From contig NC_134569.1 of the NCBI RefSeq assembly GCF_050947875.1, forward strand, positions 200,948,627 through 201,012,626: a stretch of DNA of 64,000 bases. The letters run 5' to 3'. The DNA is from Dermacentor variabilis. Its lineage: Eukaryota > Arthropoda > Arachnida > Ixodida > Ixodidae. This document shows, in pieces, positions 9,224-19,505 of this stretch. How positions within the stretch are numbered: position 1 is the stretch's first letter; each line of letters opens with the position of its first letter. The notes beneath the pieces were generated by a model. The model worked only from the letters and a program-made list of their open reading frames with translations, did not search any database and had not been told where the DNA came from. The position numbers were made by a program, and so were the translations under genes.

Positions 9224-11656
9224 ATCCCCGCTAGAGCTCACCTCTTACCGCCCGATAGCGTTGGCCAGCTGTGTAGGAAAGATAATGGAACGGATGATCC
9301 TTGGCCGCCTGGAATGGTACCTTGAACACTACAAGATTTATCCGAGTTCCATGGCTGGCTTCCGACGTGACCGCTCTTCCATCGACAATGTAGTTGATCT
9401 CGTTTCATATGTCCAGCACGAAAGGTCCCGTAAACGTTTATCTGCAGCTTTATTCCTAGATGTGAAAGGGGCATACGATAACGTATTACATGAGGCTATT
9501 CTCGACGCTCTTGTGACGGTTGGCTTAGGTGGTCGAGTATTTTTATGGATTGCAAGTTACCTATCTGCAAGATCATTCTATGTATTAACTGACGATGGGC
9601 CAACTACGCGACGCTATACCAGCAAGGGCGTTCCTCAAGGCGGTGCTCTCAGCCCGACGCTATTCAACCTCGCTCTTGTTGGACTTGCTGAATGCTTGCC
9701 AGCTACCATCAAGATTTCAACATACGCTGACGACATCTGTGTCTGGGCTTCGGCAGTCACACGTCCTCAGATACGTGCGCGACTTCAAAGAGCGGCCACT
9801 TTGACAGCGAACTACTTGTGTAAACAGGGTCTCAGCATTTCACCTGAAAAATGCGCACTAGTCGCATTTACTCGGAAAGCGATGACGCCTTATATCATCT
9901 CAATCAATGGGCGGACCATTTCCTATGTCCGAAACCACAGATTCCTTGGCGTCATTATTGACCGAGACCTCTGTTGGAGCCCACACGTGGCCTACATGAA
10001 ACGGCGCCTGACAGCTACTTCCCAGTTGTTCAAATACTTGACAGGGAAGACGTGGGGGATGTCAGTAGACGCAATGCTTAAACTCTACAGAGCTCTCTTT
10101 CTCGGTTTTTTAAGATACAGTCTACCTGTACTGAACAACACCTGCAAGACAAACATTCGTGTTCTGCAGGCAGTACAAGCTCAAGCACTCAGAGTCTGCC
10201 TTGGTTTGCCCAGATGTACGTCAACAGAGGCGACTCTTGCGATTGCTCGGGACCATCCAATGCGAACTCACATTACGGTGGAAGCCCTGAGAACGCACAT
10301 CAGACATTTTGCACGTGCCCCCTATCACCACCTTGCAGCACTACCTTCAGACAGGCACCAATCATCATTCTCTAAAACTATCAACAAGTACAACGACAAA
10401 CTTCCCTCGGGCTTCACCGCTGCATCTAAACCATCGATACCCCCTTGGTGTCTTATCAGCCCCACAGTACATCTCAGTGTACCAGGAATCGGAAAAAAGT
10501 CTGAACTGTCGTCGCCTGTCCTCAAACAACTGTCTCTGCTTCTTCTGCACGAGAGGTACGCGGACAGTGAACACATTTATACTGATGGTTCCACAAACAT
10601 CCAGTGTTCGTCCGGTGCTGTGGTTGTCCCAGCAAAAGCTATTACCATCAGCTTCAGGACTGACCACCCGACAACATCGACATCTGCTGAACTAGCTGCT
10701 CTTCGCGCTGCACTCCGTTTCGTCAGTCGGGAGCCACCTCGACAATGGTCCATCTTCAGCGACTCAAAGGCAGCCCTACAATCTGTACTATCAGCTCTGC
10801 GTCGCGGGCCATTCGAACAGCTCGTATTCGATATTAGATGCCTACTCCATACATCACAGGAGAAAGGACACCACGTGACGTTTCAGTGGCTGCCAAGTCA
10901 CTGCGGCGTCACTGGAAACGAAGACGCCGATAATGCAGCTCGGGCGGCTCTTGAAGAGGCACAAGAAGAGGCCATACCGCTTTCACGATCCGACGCAGCT
11001 AGCAGACTTCGAGTGCTTGCACAGGAGATGACGCTCTCTTCATGGTGCACACCAAACAGCCAGACCAACCAGAGCAACCGTCAATACCACCTGCCTTCTT
11101 TGATGCGTCTCTATATGCCAACTGGACTCCGCCGAAGCGAGGCGACTCTGCTTTATCGCTTATGGTTAGGGGTGGCTTTCACGAAATCTTACTCATTCCG
11201 CATTGGAATGGCCGACAACGCTCTCTGCAATGCCTGTCTTTGCGAGGAGACGCTGCAACACATTCTGTGCGACTGTCCTGAATATAATGTTCAGCGACAG
11301 TCCCTGGCATCCGTTCTCGCGCACCTTGACACTAGACCATTGTCCCTCGACACGATTTTCACATGCCGCCGACAGAAGACATCGCAGGTGAAGGCGACAA
11401 AGGGACTACTTCAGTTTTTGAAAGAGACGGGATTGGACAAGCGGCTCTGACAGTGTTATCACGTACAATGCCAGATTGATAGACTCTACCGGCCGATGTT
11501 TGTGTGCTGTGCTATGTGCTCTCTCTCTCTCTCCCCCTTCCCCATCTTTCATCGCACCCATCCCTCTCCCATGTGTAGGGTAGCAAGCCGGTTACGCTAA
11601 ACTGGTTAACCTCCCTGCCTTTCCTTCTCTACTTTTTCCTTCCTTCCTTCCTTCCT
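9224..11656 (+). mobile_element. I-like LINE, 5'-truncated, with 13-bp TSD
   Basis: It is flanked by TACCTTTCTAGCA at 9211-9223 and 11657-11669, so the insertion boundaries are exact. The body has RT, RNase H and a C-terminal finger. The 3' UTR has a (CT)n run, 'ACTGGTTAACCTCCCTGCC' and a terminal (CTTC)n tail. RNase H after RT places it in the I group. An in-frame stop just upstream of the 5' TSD shows that the missing N-terminal part was never copied here. Confidence 0.93.
9228..11450 (+). CDS. I-like LINE ORF2 fragment: RT, RNase H and zinc finger
   Basis: The frame is open from the truncation point ('TSYRPIALASCVGKIMERM'); no ATG start is expected because the 5' part is absent. RT motifs are 'AGFRRDRSSIDNVVDL', 'FLDVKGAYDNV', 'GVPQGGALSPTLFNL' and 'YADD', about residues 155-158 counting from 9261. 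RNase H follows with D442 in 'YTDGS', 'SAELAAL', 'FSDSKAAL' and 'GNEDAD', giving a complete D-E-D-D set. A C-x2-C-x7-H-x4-C finger ('CNACLCEETLQHILCDC') precedes the TGA. The enzyme would reverse-transcribe LINE RNA at a nicked target and remove the RNA strand. No frameshifts are seen, so the insertion is young. Confidence 0.93.
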   Translation, partial: PLELTSYRPIALASCVGKIMERMILGRLEWYLEHYKIYPSSMAGFRRDRSSIDNVVDLVSYVQHERSRKRLSAALFLDVKGAYDNVLHEAILDALVTVGLGGRVFLWIASYLSARSFYVLTDDGPTTRRYTSKGVPQGGALSPTLFNLALVGLAECLPATIKISTYADDICVWASAVTRPQIRARLQRAATLTANYLCKQGLSISPEKCALVAFTRKAMTPYIISINGRTISYVRNHRFLGVIIDRDLCWSPHVAYMKRRLTATSQLFKYLTGKTWGMSVDAMLKLYRALFLGFLRYSLPVLNNTCKTNIRVLQAVQAQALRVCLGLPRCTSTEATLAIARDHPMRTHITVEALRTHIRHFARAPYHHLAALPSDRHQSSFSKTINKYNDKLPSGFTAASKPSIPPWCLISPTVHLSVPGIGKKSELSSPVLKQLSLLLLHERYADSEHIYTDGSTNIQCSSGAVVVPAKAITISFRTDHPTTSTSAELAALRAALRFVSREPPRQWSIFSDSKAALQSVLSALRRGPFEQLVFDIRCLLHTSQEKGHHVTFQWLPSHCGVTGNEDADNAARAALEEAQEEAIPLSRSDAASRLRVLAQEMTLSSWCTPNSQTNQSNRQYHLPSLMRLYMPTGLRRSEATLLYRLWLGVAFTKSYSFRIGMADNALCNACLCEETLQHILCDCPEYNVQRQSLASVLAHLDTRPLSLDTIFTCRRQKTSQVKATKGLLQFLKETGLDKRL

Positions 11657-11729
11657 TACCTTTCTAGCATCTTAGGCCGACCGAGTGACCCAAGTTGTTT
11701 ATGCAAGCTTGGGCCGCTAGGTATGTGGT

Positions 11730-12240
11730 CGCGGTCGTGATTCCATCGTCGTCAATCCAGTTTCGACATCCTACAATCGTGATGCCGTCATCGTCAACGG
11801 CTCCTCATCAACGCGCTGTCGTCGCACCATCGTCCTTATTTCAGAAACGTCATCCTATTGTGATGCCGTCGTCATCATGCCACCATCGTCGTTACATCGT
11901 AAACCTGCTGTTGTCATTTAATCCTGATTATGCCGATATTGCGAGGTCATCGTCGTCACTGCGTCATCGCCAAGCATTCGTTGTTATATAGTTGTCGTGA
12001 TGCCGTAGGGGTCGTTTCATCGTCATCATTCCAGCCTCGTCATCCGATTCTCGGCCTGCCGCAGTCATCGCGCCATTGTCGTCACGCTGTAACGCTATAC
12101 CTTCTTCATAATTTCATAATCGTTATCTCAATGACCTCAAGCCGTCGTTATCATAACCCCTCGTCGTTAATTGACGCCATTCCTTCTTCGTCATTCCATC
12201 GTCGTTCATCGTCGTCATGCCATCGTGGTCGACCCTGGCG
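11730..12240. repeat. Degenerate TCG/TCA-rich simple repeat
   Basis: This is a 0.5-kb stretch dominated by 'CATCGTCGTCAT' variants, with words such as 'GATGCCGTCATCG' recurring. No unit length is well conserved. Open frames here are low-complexity Ser/His peptides and are unlikely to be genes. The following 12240-12540 has an AATAAA near 12338 but no identifiable gene. Confidence 0.7.
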
Positions 12241-12554
12241 AGTGGGTTTCATAGCATAGTGGGCCGATCCCGAAGACTGTATGTGTCGATTATAGCCCAA
12301 GCAATGAAAATTTCAGAATGAGCACTACAGATTCTAAATAAAGGCATCTTCAGCAATGCGGTATGTCGCTACCGTCATCGTAGCGCCATCTTTCTACAGC
12401 GAGACTGTTTATGCGGACCCTGTGCCGTCGTTGTCGGACTTCGTTTAAACAATCATCAGCAACGGCTCACGCGTCCTCGTCATCTTCCACAGCAGGCTCC
12501 GTCGCCGCTCGTCATTTCAGCGTAGAATTTCAGTTCTCTTCTGTCGTCGTAATG

Positions 12555-13060
12555 GGGAGGCCGCGTTTGCGGGGGTATGAGCCATTGCTTAAAGGGGCGT
12601 GAACCATTCATTGTCTTAGTTGGCGGACAAATTTAATTTTGAAACATCGTAAGCGGCAATGCCGGGCGGATATCGCTAAGCACGCCACCAAGCAAACTCG
12701 AGACATCGAACGCAAGCAGCAACGGTGGACCGCGAGCCTACCGTCACTGACGTCGTTCTCTCCGGCGCAGCCGAACGTGTGTGAAACCACATTAGGCAAC
12801 ACAAAGACGTCAATCGTCAGCCCAATCCAATCAATCGTCACAACGACTGCAGCACCAGCATCTCCAGTGGTGGGCCTTGCGCCAATATACAGAGTTTTGG
12901 ATTAGTGGTTCCGCGCATTCCATCCTAGCTACAACTATGGGAAGACCACGAGTATAGTGCGTACTACTGAGGGAGAAGCTGCCTATCGTGAGCGTCAGCG
13001 AGATTCGGCTCGTGAACGGGCTCGTCGTCGTAGAGCCTACCTCACGCAAAAAAAAAGAAA
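12555..13060 (+). pseudogene. Decayed Arg-rich repeat ORF ('MGRPR' type)
   Basis: 'ATGGGAAGACCACGAGTA' at about 12937 reads MGRPRV and then hits a stop. In another frame the next bases read 'AAYRERQRDSARERARRRRA', so a frameshift separates the two. A second MGRPR start occurs near 12552. Short Arg/Glu-rich peptides of this kind recur in tick repeats, but I cannot name the family. The word 'GTATGAGCCATTGC' near 12576 recurs as 'GTATGAGCCATCGC' near 22590, tying the two loci to one repeat family. Confidence 0.5.
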
Positions 13061-14156
13061 AAAAAAACACAGAAGGAAATAAACTGGGAGACCAGAGAAA
13101 AAAAAAACACTCCTGAAGTATGCTCACAACGCGAAGCGCACGAAAGTGAAAATGAGGTGAAGGAATGGGGAAACAAAAGATATACGATACAGACTGCTTA
13201 CGAAGTTTGGCTTGGATGGTGTAACACTCCGTATAACTAACCCAGCTTAGCTGTTCGACCCTCTGCACGGACTGGAAGAGGCGGTGATCTTTTTAGTGCG
13301 ACAGCAGTTAAGTACTCGAAATTGGGTCTGCCACGTCTTTCCGTCCCGTCCGTTCGTCCATTATGTTGCGCTCATAACGACGGTTGTCGTCGTCGACCAA
13401 AGACAACTTGCCACTTGTCCTCGGATAGCTTTCCAATTTCTCCCCTGCATTTTCCCAAACCGGAGCTGAAGGATTGCGTGACGCATACGTCATGAGCCCC
13501 GCTTCTTTTTTTTCCTGCATGGCGAACTTCCACTGGATGTCCCAAGCGCGAGCTGTTGCGTTTGTCTCGTTTCGCGCAGCGCATGATTTTGCGCGCTGTG
13601 CAAGAGAACACCTGACTAGCGGTATAAGTCAGTGTTACACGAACACTGAGGCAGACACAAGTGGATCGCTGAGCAGGACTGCGCTCTGGAACACGGCACA
13701 AAATGACATAGCTTCGCTCTCTGCGCGTGCGAGTGCACGACATGGGAACAAGCAGACGAAACGGAAGTACATTTCTCTTGCTGCGGTGCGAAGTGAAAGG
13801 AGGACACGCAGACATGCGGTTTGTACCGTTTTAGTATTTCTCTAAACTTTAGCTCGTCTGCTGAAGCAACAGATCAAATATATAACTGCTGCTGCCTCGA
13901 ATAATCCTCAAAGTCACGTGTCACTGAGAGTGACGTCAAAAGCGCTGCCATGTACGTAAGCGCACTTGTGTGATAACCGTCGACGCTCCTGTCGGGAGCG
14001 CGGCGCCCGCGAGGAGAAGGGCGAAAGGAGAAGAGCTGCGCGTAGCAATGTAATACTTTGCAGATACGATCGTTATCACGCAGTGTATGCTCTGTGCTTG
14101 TCATCTCAAAATGCCCGGACCTGGTGAGGGGCCCTTTAATGCACTCGTGCCCCTTC
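13061..14156. other. No recognisable gene
   Basis: The open frames of 120-147 codons here overlap each other on both strands and have low-complexity or Arg/Ser-rich content. There are A-rich runs at 13048-13100. I see nothing assignable. Confidence 0.5.
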
Positions 14157-14345
14157 ATCAGACCACGTTGTTATTCTCATTGGTGATTTTAAATGTATCT
14201 GTGTCCACGCTGATCGTGAAACCCAGAGGAATCGATGTGATCGTAGCGCCGTGACATTACTTTGCTTGATCAGTGACCACAGGCGTGTTGATGTGGGTGA
14301 ACGCGAACACAGTAAGCTTCGGTTAACCCACCTCAACTGCTCCTG
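14157..14345 (+). pseudogene. LINE endonuclease fragment
   Basis: One frame reads 'DHVVILIGDFKCICVHADRE', then 'RNRCDRSAVTLLCLISDHRR' and 'LRLTHLNC'. This resembles the 'GDFNCV...D' block and following region of APE-type endonucleases in L1-like LINEs. The catalytic Asn of GDFN is Lys here, and no RT follows in frame. It is a short relic; clade is uncertain. Confidence 0.5.
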
Positions 14346-15637
14346 TGGACAGAATTTATTTGTCCAAGCTCCTTACAAGAAAAGAAACAACAAATTACGT
14401 TCGCCCTATATTTTTTTTCCGATCCCAGTCTCGTGTCGGCACTTTCAGGAGCACCTCGACGGCCCTTCCATAAAGTCGCACAACGCCAGTGCCGGGAAGT
14501 CGGTGCAATGCTTTGCATACCGCACAGTATATGAGAGCAGTGGCATCTGCGCATGGGTTTCGGAGGTGAAAGTGAGCAAGAATGTAGTGGACAAAAGGTA
14601 CATCAGGTGCCCTTGGCAAGGTGGCGGTTTGTGTCGTGCAATTCGCCGTTGTTGTGCTGATTAAAACAGCGTCGGTGGCCAACAACGAAGGCATGCATGA
14701 CTATGACGATGATAGAATTCGACGGGGCACATATAACCGCAATAGTGGATGCGCCTCAATAAGAAGGTTGCTGAAAAAAGAAAGAACATCGATACGATAG
14801 AGAACGCAATCGCCAAGAAATGATGTCGTAGCAAAAAAAAAAAAAAAAAAAGAAGAAGAAATGAAAAGAACGCCACGTAACTTACCCGGGAGCTCACAAT
14901 ATTCACAGAGGCCCATTATAGCGGCATGGAAATCTACAGAGGAAATGATATCGCTCTAGTCTCGACTGCGTCATTTCGCTTGTGACGTCATTTGTGGTAG
15001 AAGTTTTGGCCTCAGAGTTGATTAATACTCAGACGGCACCTTCAAAAAGAGTAATCGTACCTCAGAAGCATAAAGCCTTTAACATTCCGAATGACTCCTC
15101 ACCTGCGGCCTGAATATTGATTTACGCAACAACTGAACTAAAAAAAAAAAAGAAAGTGTAGAGAGACTTAAAATCCCAAAGTCATCCCTAGTGTCAAGCT
15201 GCAGTCACGTTGGGCAAGTATGTGTTTGCACGTTGTCCTGCTGGACGCCGAAGAAAAAAAAAAAGAATGAATGTGACAGCTTTAAGTAAAACAGATGAAA
15301 ATACCAATGCTGCACAAATATTATTTCAATCAATTATATTTAAATAGTAACATGTTGAGCTGCATAGAATTAAAAAAAAAGGATTAGCATACGCCCTTAG
15401 CGAAAGAGCTTCGAATTAAAGGCCCCATAAAGGTACGCATTTAAGTGAATAACTCTAGCCTACTTAAACAGGGGGAGTCGGAGTACAAATGCATGTTCAT
15501 GTACGTAGTTCGAGTTCCACAACATGTCTTACTATGCCATACATAAAGGGAGTTGCGCGCATCAGATAGAAGTAAAGTCCCCCCACTATTGTTTCTGTGC
15601 TATAACACAATTACAGTAAATATTTAAATATTACATA
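14346..15637. other. No recognisable gene
   Basis: AT-rich spacer with several A-runs (14833-14852, 15140-15151, 15254-15265). The runs could be remnants of short retroposon tails, but no body sequence is recognisable. Confidence 0.45.
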
Positions 15638-16240
15638 CAGGGTGTCCCAACCATCATACACCAAGATTTAAAAAATGTGTAAATGCCACGCAGCTGGCCT
15701 GAACCAAGATCATTTTGTTTGCCGTAGCTTGCAGATACTCAGATCATTTATTGCGTTCCGCGCAATTAGGTAAGTAGTTTTAATTAATTAACTTCTCCGT
15801 TATTATAATCAGATCAAATGTGTCAATGAGAAAATTGTAGAGCAACATGAAAAGCTCCCGATACAGCTTTCTGTGGCTCAATACGTGCCACATGAAAGTG
15901 TTTTTCTGAGCGTGAAGCAAGCCCGCGAATACACGCAAAATTGCCGCGCGACTGGCTGCTCGAGGCACCTTGCGTGTATTCGTGGGTTTCTTTCACGCCC
16001 GGAAAAACACCTCTACGTAGCACGTATCGAGCAACAGAAAGCGGTATCGGGAGTTTTTCATGTTGCTCTGCAATTTTGTCATTAACAAGTTTCATCTAAT
16101 TACAATATTTGAGACGTTGATTCACTAACTAGGATTAATCACGTAATTGGGCGGAATGCAAGAAATAATCTAAGTATCTCCGAGCGACGGCAAACAAAAT
16201 TACCTTGCTTGAGGCCAGCAACGTGGCATTTAAACATTTT
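15638..16240. mobile_element. Palindromic TIR element (MITE), copy with decayed right end
   Basis: It begins 'CAGGGTGTCCCAA'. The two halves are inverse complements through most of their length, centred near 15955. Both strands therefore carry related frames (plus 15873-16085, minus 15823-16095), each ending 'VFHVALQF' or a close variant. The terminal 'GGACACCCTG' expected on the right has been lost. The likely mode is cut-and-paste by a transposase encoded elsewhere. Confidence 0.8.
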
Positions 16241-17890
16241 TATATCTTAGTGCATATTGGTTACGTAGTTTTTCATATTGTTGCATGAACTAATTAACTT
16301 TTTATATGACCACTACCATGCCCTATAAGAAACAACCCTATAACTACTGGGCGCTTGTTTAGTCCCCTTCGGGGTGAACGGAAATATTTGAGAAAGAAGC
16401 AGACAATCGATAATAAGATGGTGGTCTTCAGTCTGTAAGAATGTCGGTGTGAAATTAAATGAATTCGGAGCCGAAGGATTCTCAGAAGTATGCGGTCTAG
16501 TTTTTTATTTCTATTGCATTTTTTTTTTATACTTGACAGCGCGTCTCCCTGTATTTCAGGAACTCTGAAAGAAGGTGCACAAAATTTTTCAGTCTGCCCC
16601 CAAACATTTATGAGAGTTTCATGGCGCTCCTATGGGGCACGTGGCATTCACTACAGGATAGGCATCCAGAAACATTTCCGCGGACTTATTGCGTAACCCT
16701 CGACCAGCACAATTCATGGCGGGAAACCGCACTGCAGGAAAGGAGAGGCATCAGCGAGAGAGACCTGCCCCTAAACACATCGGCTTTGTGCTCAACCTCA
16801 GCACGCAGAAGACGAAGGAGAAGCCAAATGACGGGAATCGAAGCTCCTCGCGCTCAGGGTTCCCGCCGCTTTGCAAACGCAGCAGTCACACGAGGGTTGG
16901 GGGAGAGGGAGATCCAAGACGACGCCGGCGTCGCCGCCAACGTCAGCGACGTCCAGGAAGCTTGCGTGGCTGCGCTTGACGGGCCCACCGGCTTCTTTTC
17001 AAAGGCTTCGCTCAGCCGGCTTTCACCCGGCCTTTCCGGGGGCCCGATCCGCGGCTCCTATTTTTGCTTGCCCCAAGAAAACGCGGCGAGAGCGAGGGAA
17101 GCCTCCTCGTCCTGCCAGGTTCTTCTCCCTGCTATATCCCGATTCCCTTTCCTTCTTTCTTACGCATCTCCCCCTCCCCTACGGCCACGAAGGCACGTGG
17201 GCACACGGAATCGCGGCAGCGGGCTGTCAGCGAACGGTCGCCGAGCGCTTTGTTCGGGCTTCATCGCGTGTCCCGGCGTAGCGAGGACTCCGCGCCCGAG
17301 GGACAGCGAGGCTGGTCCGAATGTGGCACCGCCGTTGCTGCTGCTGCCGCATCGAAGAGGTGCAGCGCGGTCCCTCATACAAGGCGTAGACAGACAGCCC
17401 AGTCAGAGAGGCTTCTTCGACGCTAAAGTTCATGCTGCTGTTCGCCCTCTCCCCTATGAAAGGACACGCCATAGCTAAGGGCGACAAGGTGCTCGGAACA
17501 CTATCGGAGAAAAGAAAGAAACAAACGCCACCGACTGACTTTTCCTTCTTTCAGCCCCGTCTCCCCTTCTGCCCACCTTGGCCTTGCTTGACGAGCCACC
17601 GTACGCCGAAGCTAAACGACGTGGGAGAGGCGCAAGCAGGAATAAAAAAAGAAGGAAAAAAGAACGAGACTGATTCGTTGTCACAGTTACACACCTCAGG
17701 CTACGAAAGGCGAAGGAAGCACCAAGCTGCGACTATCGGCGCTCACTAGTTCTCATGGCCAGCAGCCGAGGGACAAGTTTAAAGGAGTGTACTGTAAGGT
17801 TGTCTGCGCTGCAGCCTGTGTAATACCTACAATGAACAGCGCTTCCTTAAACTTAGTATGCCGGCGCAACTGTCAAGAAAAAAACTAGGA
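16241..17890. other. Spacer with a CpG-rich block (about 16800-17480); no supported gene
   Basis: The block has high GC, many CpGs and three overlapping open frames on one strand, the longest 285 codons (16621-17478). Its composition is Arg/Ser/Pro-rich with no domain, and the frames lie over each other, so I do not call a protein. A 3' splice-site-like 'CCCTGTATTTCAG' lies at about 16548. The block may be a promoter or 5' exon region of a host gene, but this is speculation. Confidence 0.35.
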
Positions 17891-17894
17891 AAAA

Positions 17895-18050
17895 ATTGTG
17901 AAGCGTGTCAGGAAGGGAGATACGACCTGTCCAATGCGTGCTTGAGAAAAGTGTTCAAAATGTTACAGTGGGAAGGATAAGGGTAAGGATCGACCCGCGA
18001 GTTGTCCTGTTTGACAACGGGGAGGATAACGTAAAAGATTTTGTTCAGGA
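17895..18050 (+). pseudogene. Decayed RTE reverse transcriptase fragment
   Basis: One frame reads 'VRKGDTTCPM'; after a frameshift the next reads 'ACLRKVFKMLQWEG', stop, G, stop, then 'STRELSCL'. These align with 'VRQGDTISPM', 'ACLQEVFRDLDWEE' and the following region of the RTE copies at 4.0 and 55.6 kb. At least two stops and a frameshift show an old, different RTE lineage. Confidence 0.6.
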
Positions 18051-18329
18051 CTTTAATGGACAGTTTCAGGCTCCGTTCGACAGTTCTTATGCAACATACT
18101 AAGGTAACCTTCCTAACCTGGCACGAGTAGAAGTGTTGTTGGCTGCAGAAAACGCTCCCGTAGCGCTGTCTCTCATACGCACTGTGTTATTTTGTAGCGG
18201 CATACCCCACCAATCGATCACATTAAAGGCGAACAGCTACTATTTGCGACTACAAATTAATCAACTCATGCATGGACTGCGACTGAACGCCGGCGTCGCA
18301 AAAAGCATTTACCGCAGGCGCTTATTATC

Positions 18330-18975
18330 CAGGGTGTCCCACGTAACTACTGCAAAACATTCAAAATATGCAAATGCCACGTAGCTGCACAGAATCAAGG
18401 TAATGTTGTTTGCCATCGTTCGAAGATGCTCAGATTATTATTTTTTTCATTCCGATATTTAGGTAATTAGCCGTAATTAATTAATTAATTAATCAACTTC
18501 TCCAATATTATAACTAGATGAAAAGTGTCAATGAGAAAATTGTAGAGCAACATGAAGAACTCCCGATACAGTTTTCTGTTTCTGGATACGTGCTACATAG
18601 AAGTGTTTTTCCGAGCGTGAAAGAAACCTACAAATGCGCGCAAAATTGTCGCGCGACTGGCCGCTCGAGGCATTCTGCGTGTATAAGCGGGCTTCTTCCA
18701 CGATCGGAAAAACACTTCTATGTAGCACGTATCCAGAAACAGAGAGCTGTATCGGGAGTTCATGTTGCTCTACAATTTTCTCATTGACACTTTTCATCTA
18801 ATTATAATATTGGAGAAGTTCTATAATTATTTAAGACCAATTATCTAATTAAGCGGAATTAAAAAGAAATATCTGAGTATCTCCAAACGACGGCAACCAA
18901 CATTCCTTGGTTCTATGAAGCTACGTGGCACTTGCATATCTTTAATGCTTTCCTCAAATTAAGTGGAACACCCTG
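18330..18975. mobile_element. Complete palindromic TIR element (MITE), 646 bp
   Basis: It starts 'CAGGGTGTCCCACG' and ends 'GGAACACCCTG', with arms of about 320 bp centred near 18655. Because the arms are inverse complements, the plus frame (18518-18787) and minus frame (18528-18797) encode almost the same 89-residue peptide. Both begin 'MKSVNEKIVEQHE' and end 'HVALQFSH'. The peptide matches no family I know and is best read as a by-product of the palindrome. Bases outside suggest a TA-type target. Confidence 0.85.
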
Positions 18976-19317
18976 TATGTGACAACAAGAAAGGCTCTGT
19001 ATTCAATTACACTTGCTTGTAAGCAAGCAAGTAAGTAAGTGAGCAAGTAAAGTAAGAAGTTACATCCGATTGCGAGGCATTTCTGGGTTTAACTGAAAGC
19101 CGGTCGATCACGAAATTATCAGTAGTGCACAATGATGATCAATGATACGGTCTACTGGCTTAAGGCTGCGATGTGTCTAGAGCGTAAAAGCAATGGTGAT
19201 TGGTCAGCCTAAGGCAATGATATAAATAAACAGGTTTTAGTCGGCAACCATAAAAAATCCGCTGACGATGTAGTACATGCGCTCCTTCTGAGAATTAAAT
19301 ATGCCCTACGTCTGACT

Positions 19318-19505
19318 AAGATACTGGAGAGTTTTAGGTTAGGGGACGCAAGCGGCTTGCGTACGCAAGCGCTAGGGGCGACGGTACTGCGCATGCGCAG
19401 ACCCAGACGTAGGGGTCTGCGCATGCGCAGTATCGTGGGCCCTAGTTCTTGCGTACGCAAGCCGCTTGCGTCCCCTAATCTAAAGCTCTCTACTATCCTC
19501 GTACT
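19318..19505. mobile_element. Foldback element, about 188 bp
   Basis: The left arm contains 'AGGGGACGCAAGCGGCTTGC', 'GTACGCAAG' and 'TACTGCGCATGCGCAGACCC'. The right arm repeats these inverted, with a short centre near 19410. Each arm is itself rich in small palindromes (GCGCATGCGC, CTTGCGTACGCAAG). There is no coding capacity. The structure fits a foldback MITE. Confidence 0.8.

Noticed and set aside
16621..17478. 285-codon open frame on the plus strand
   Set aside because: CpG-rich DNA with three overlapping frames, Arg/Ser/Pro-rich composition and no domain; length is explained by the scarcity of AT-rich stop codons.
18518..18797. Real gene encoding the 89-residue mirrored peptide
   Set aside because: The identical peptide on both strands follows from the palindrome, and no domain or start context supports a gene. 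Kept only as a finding.
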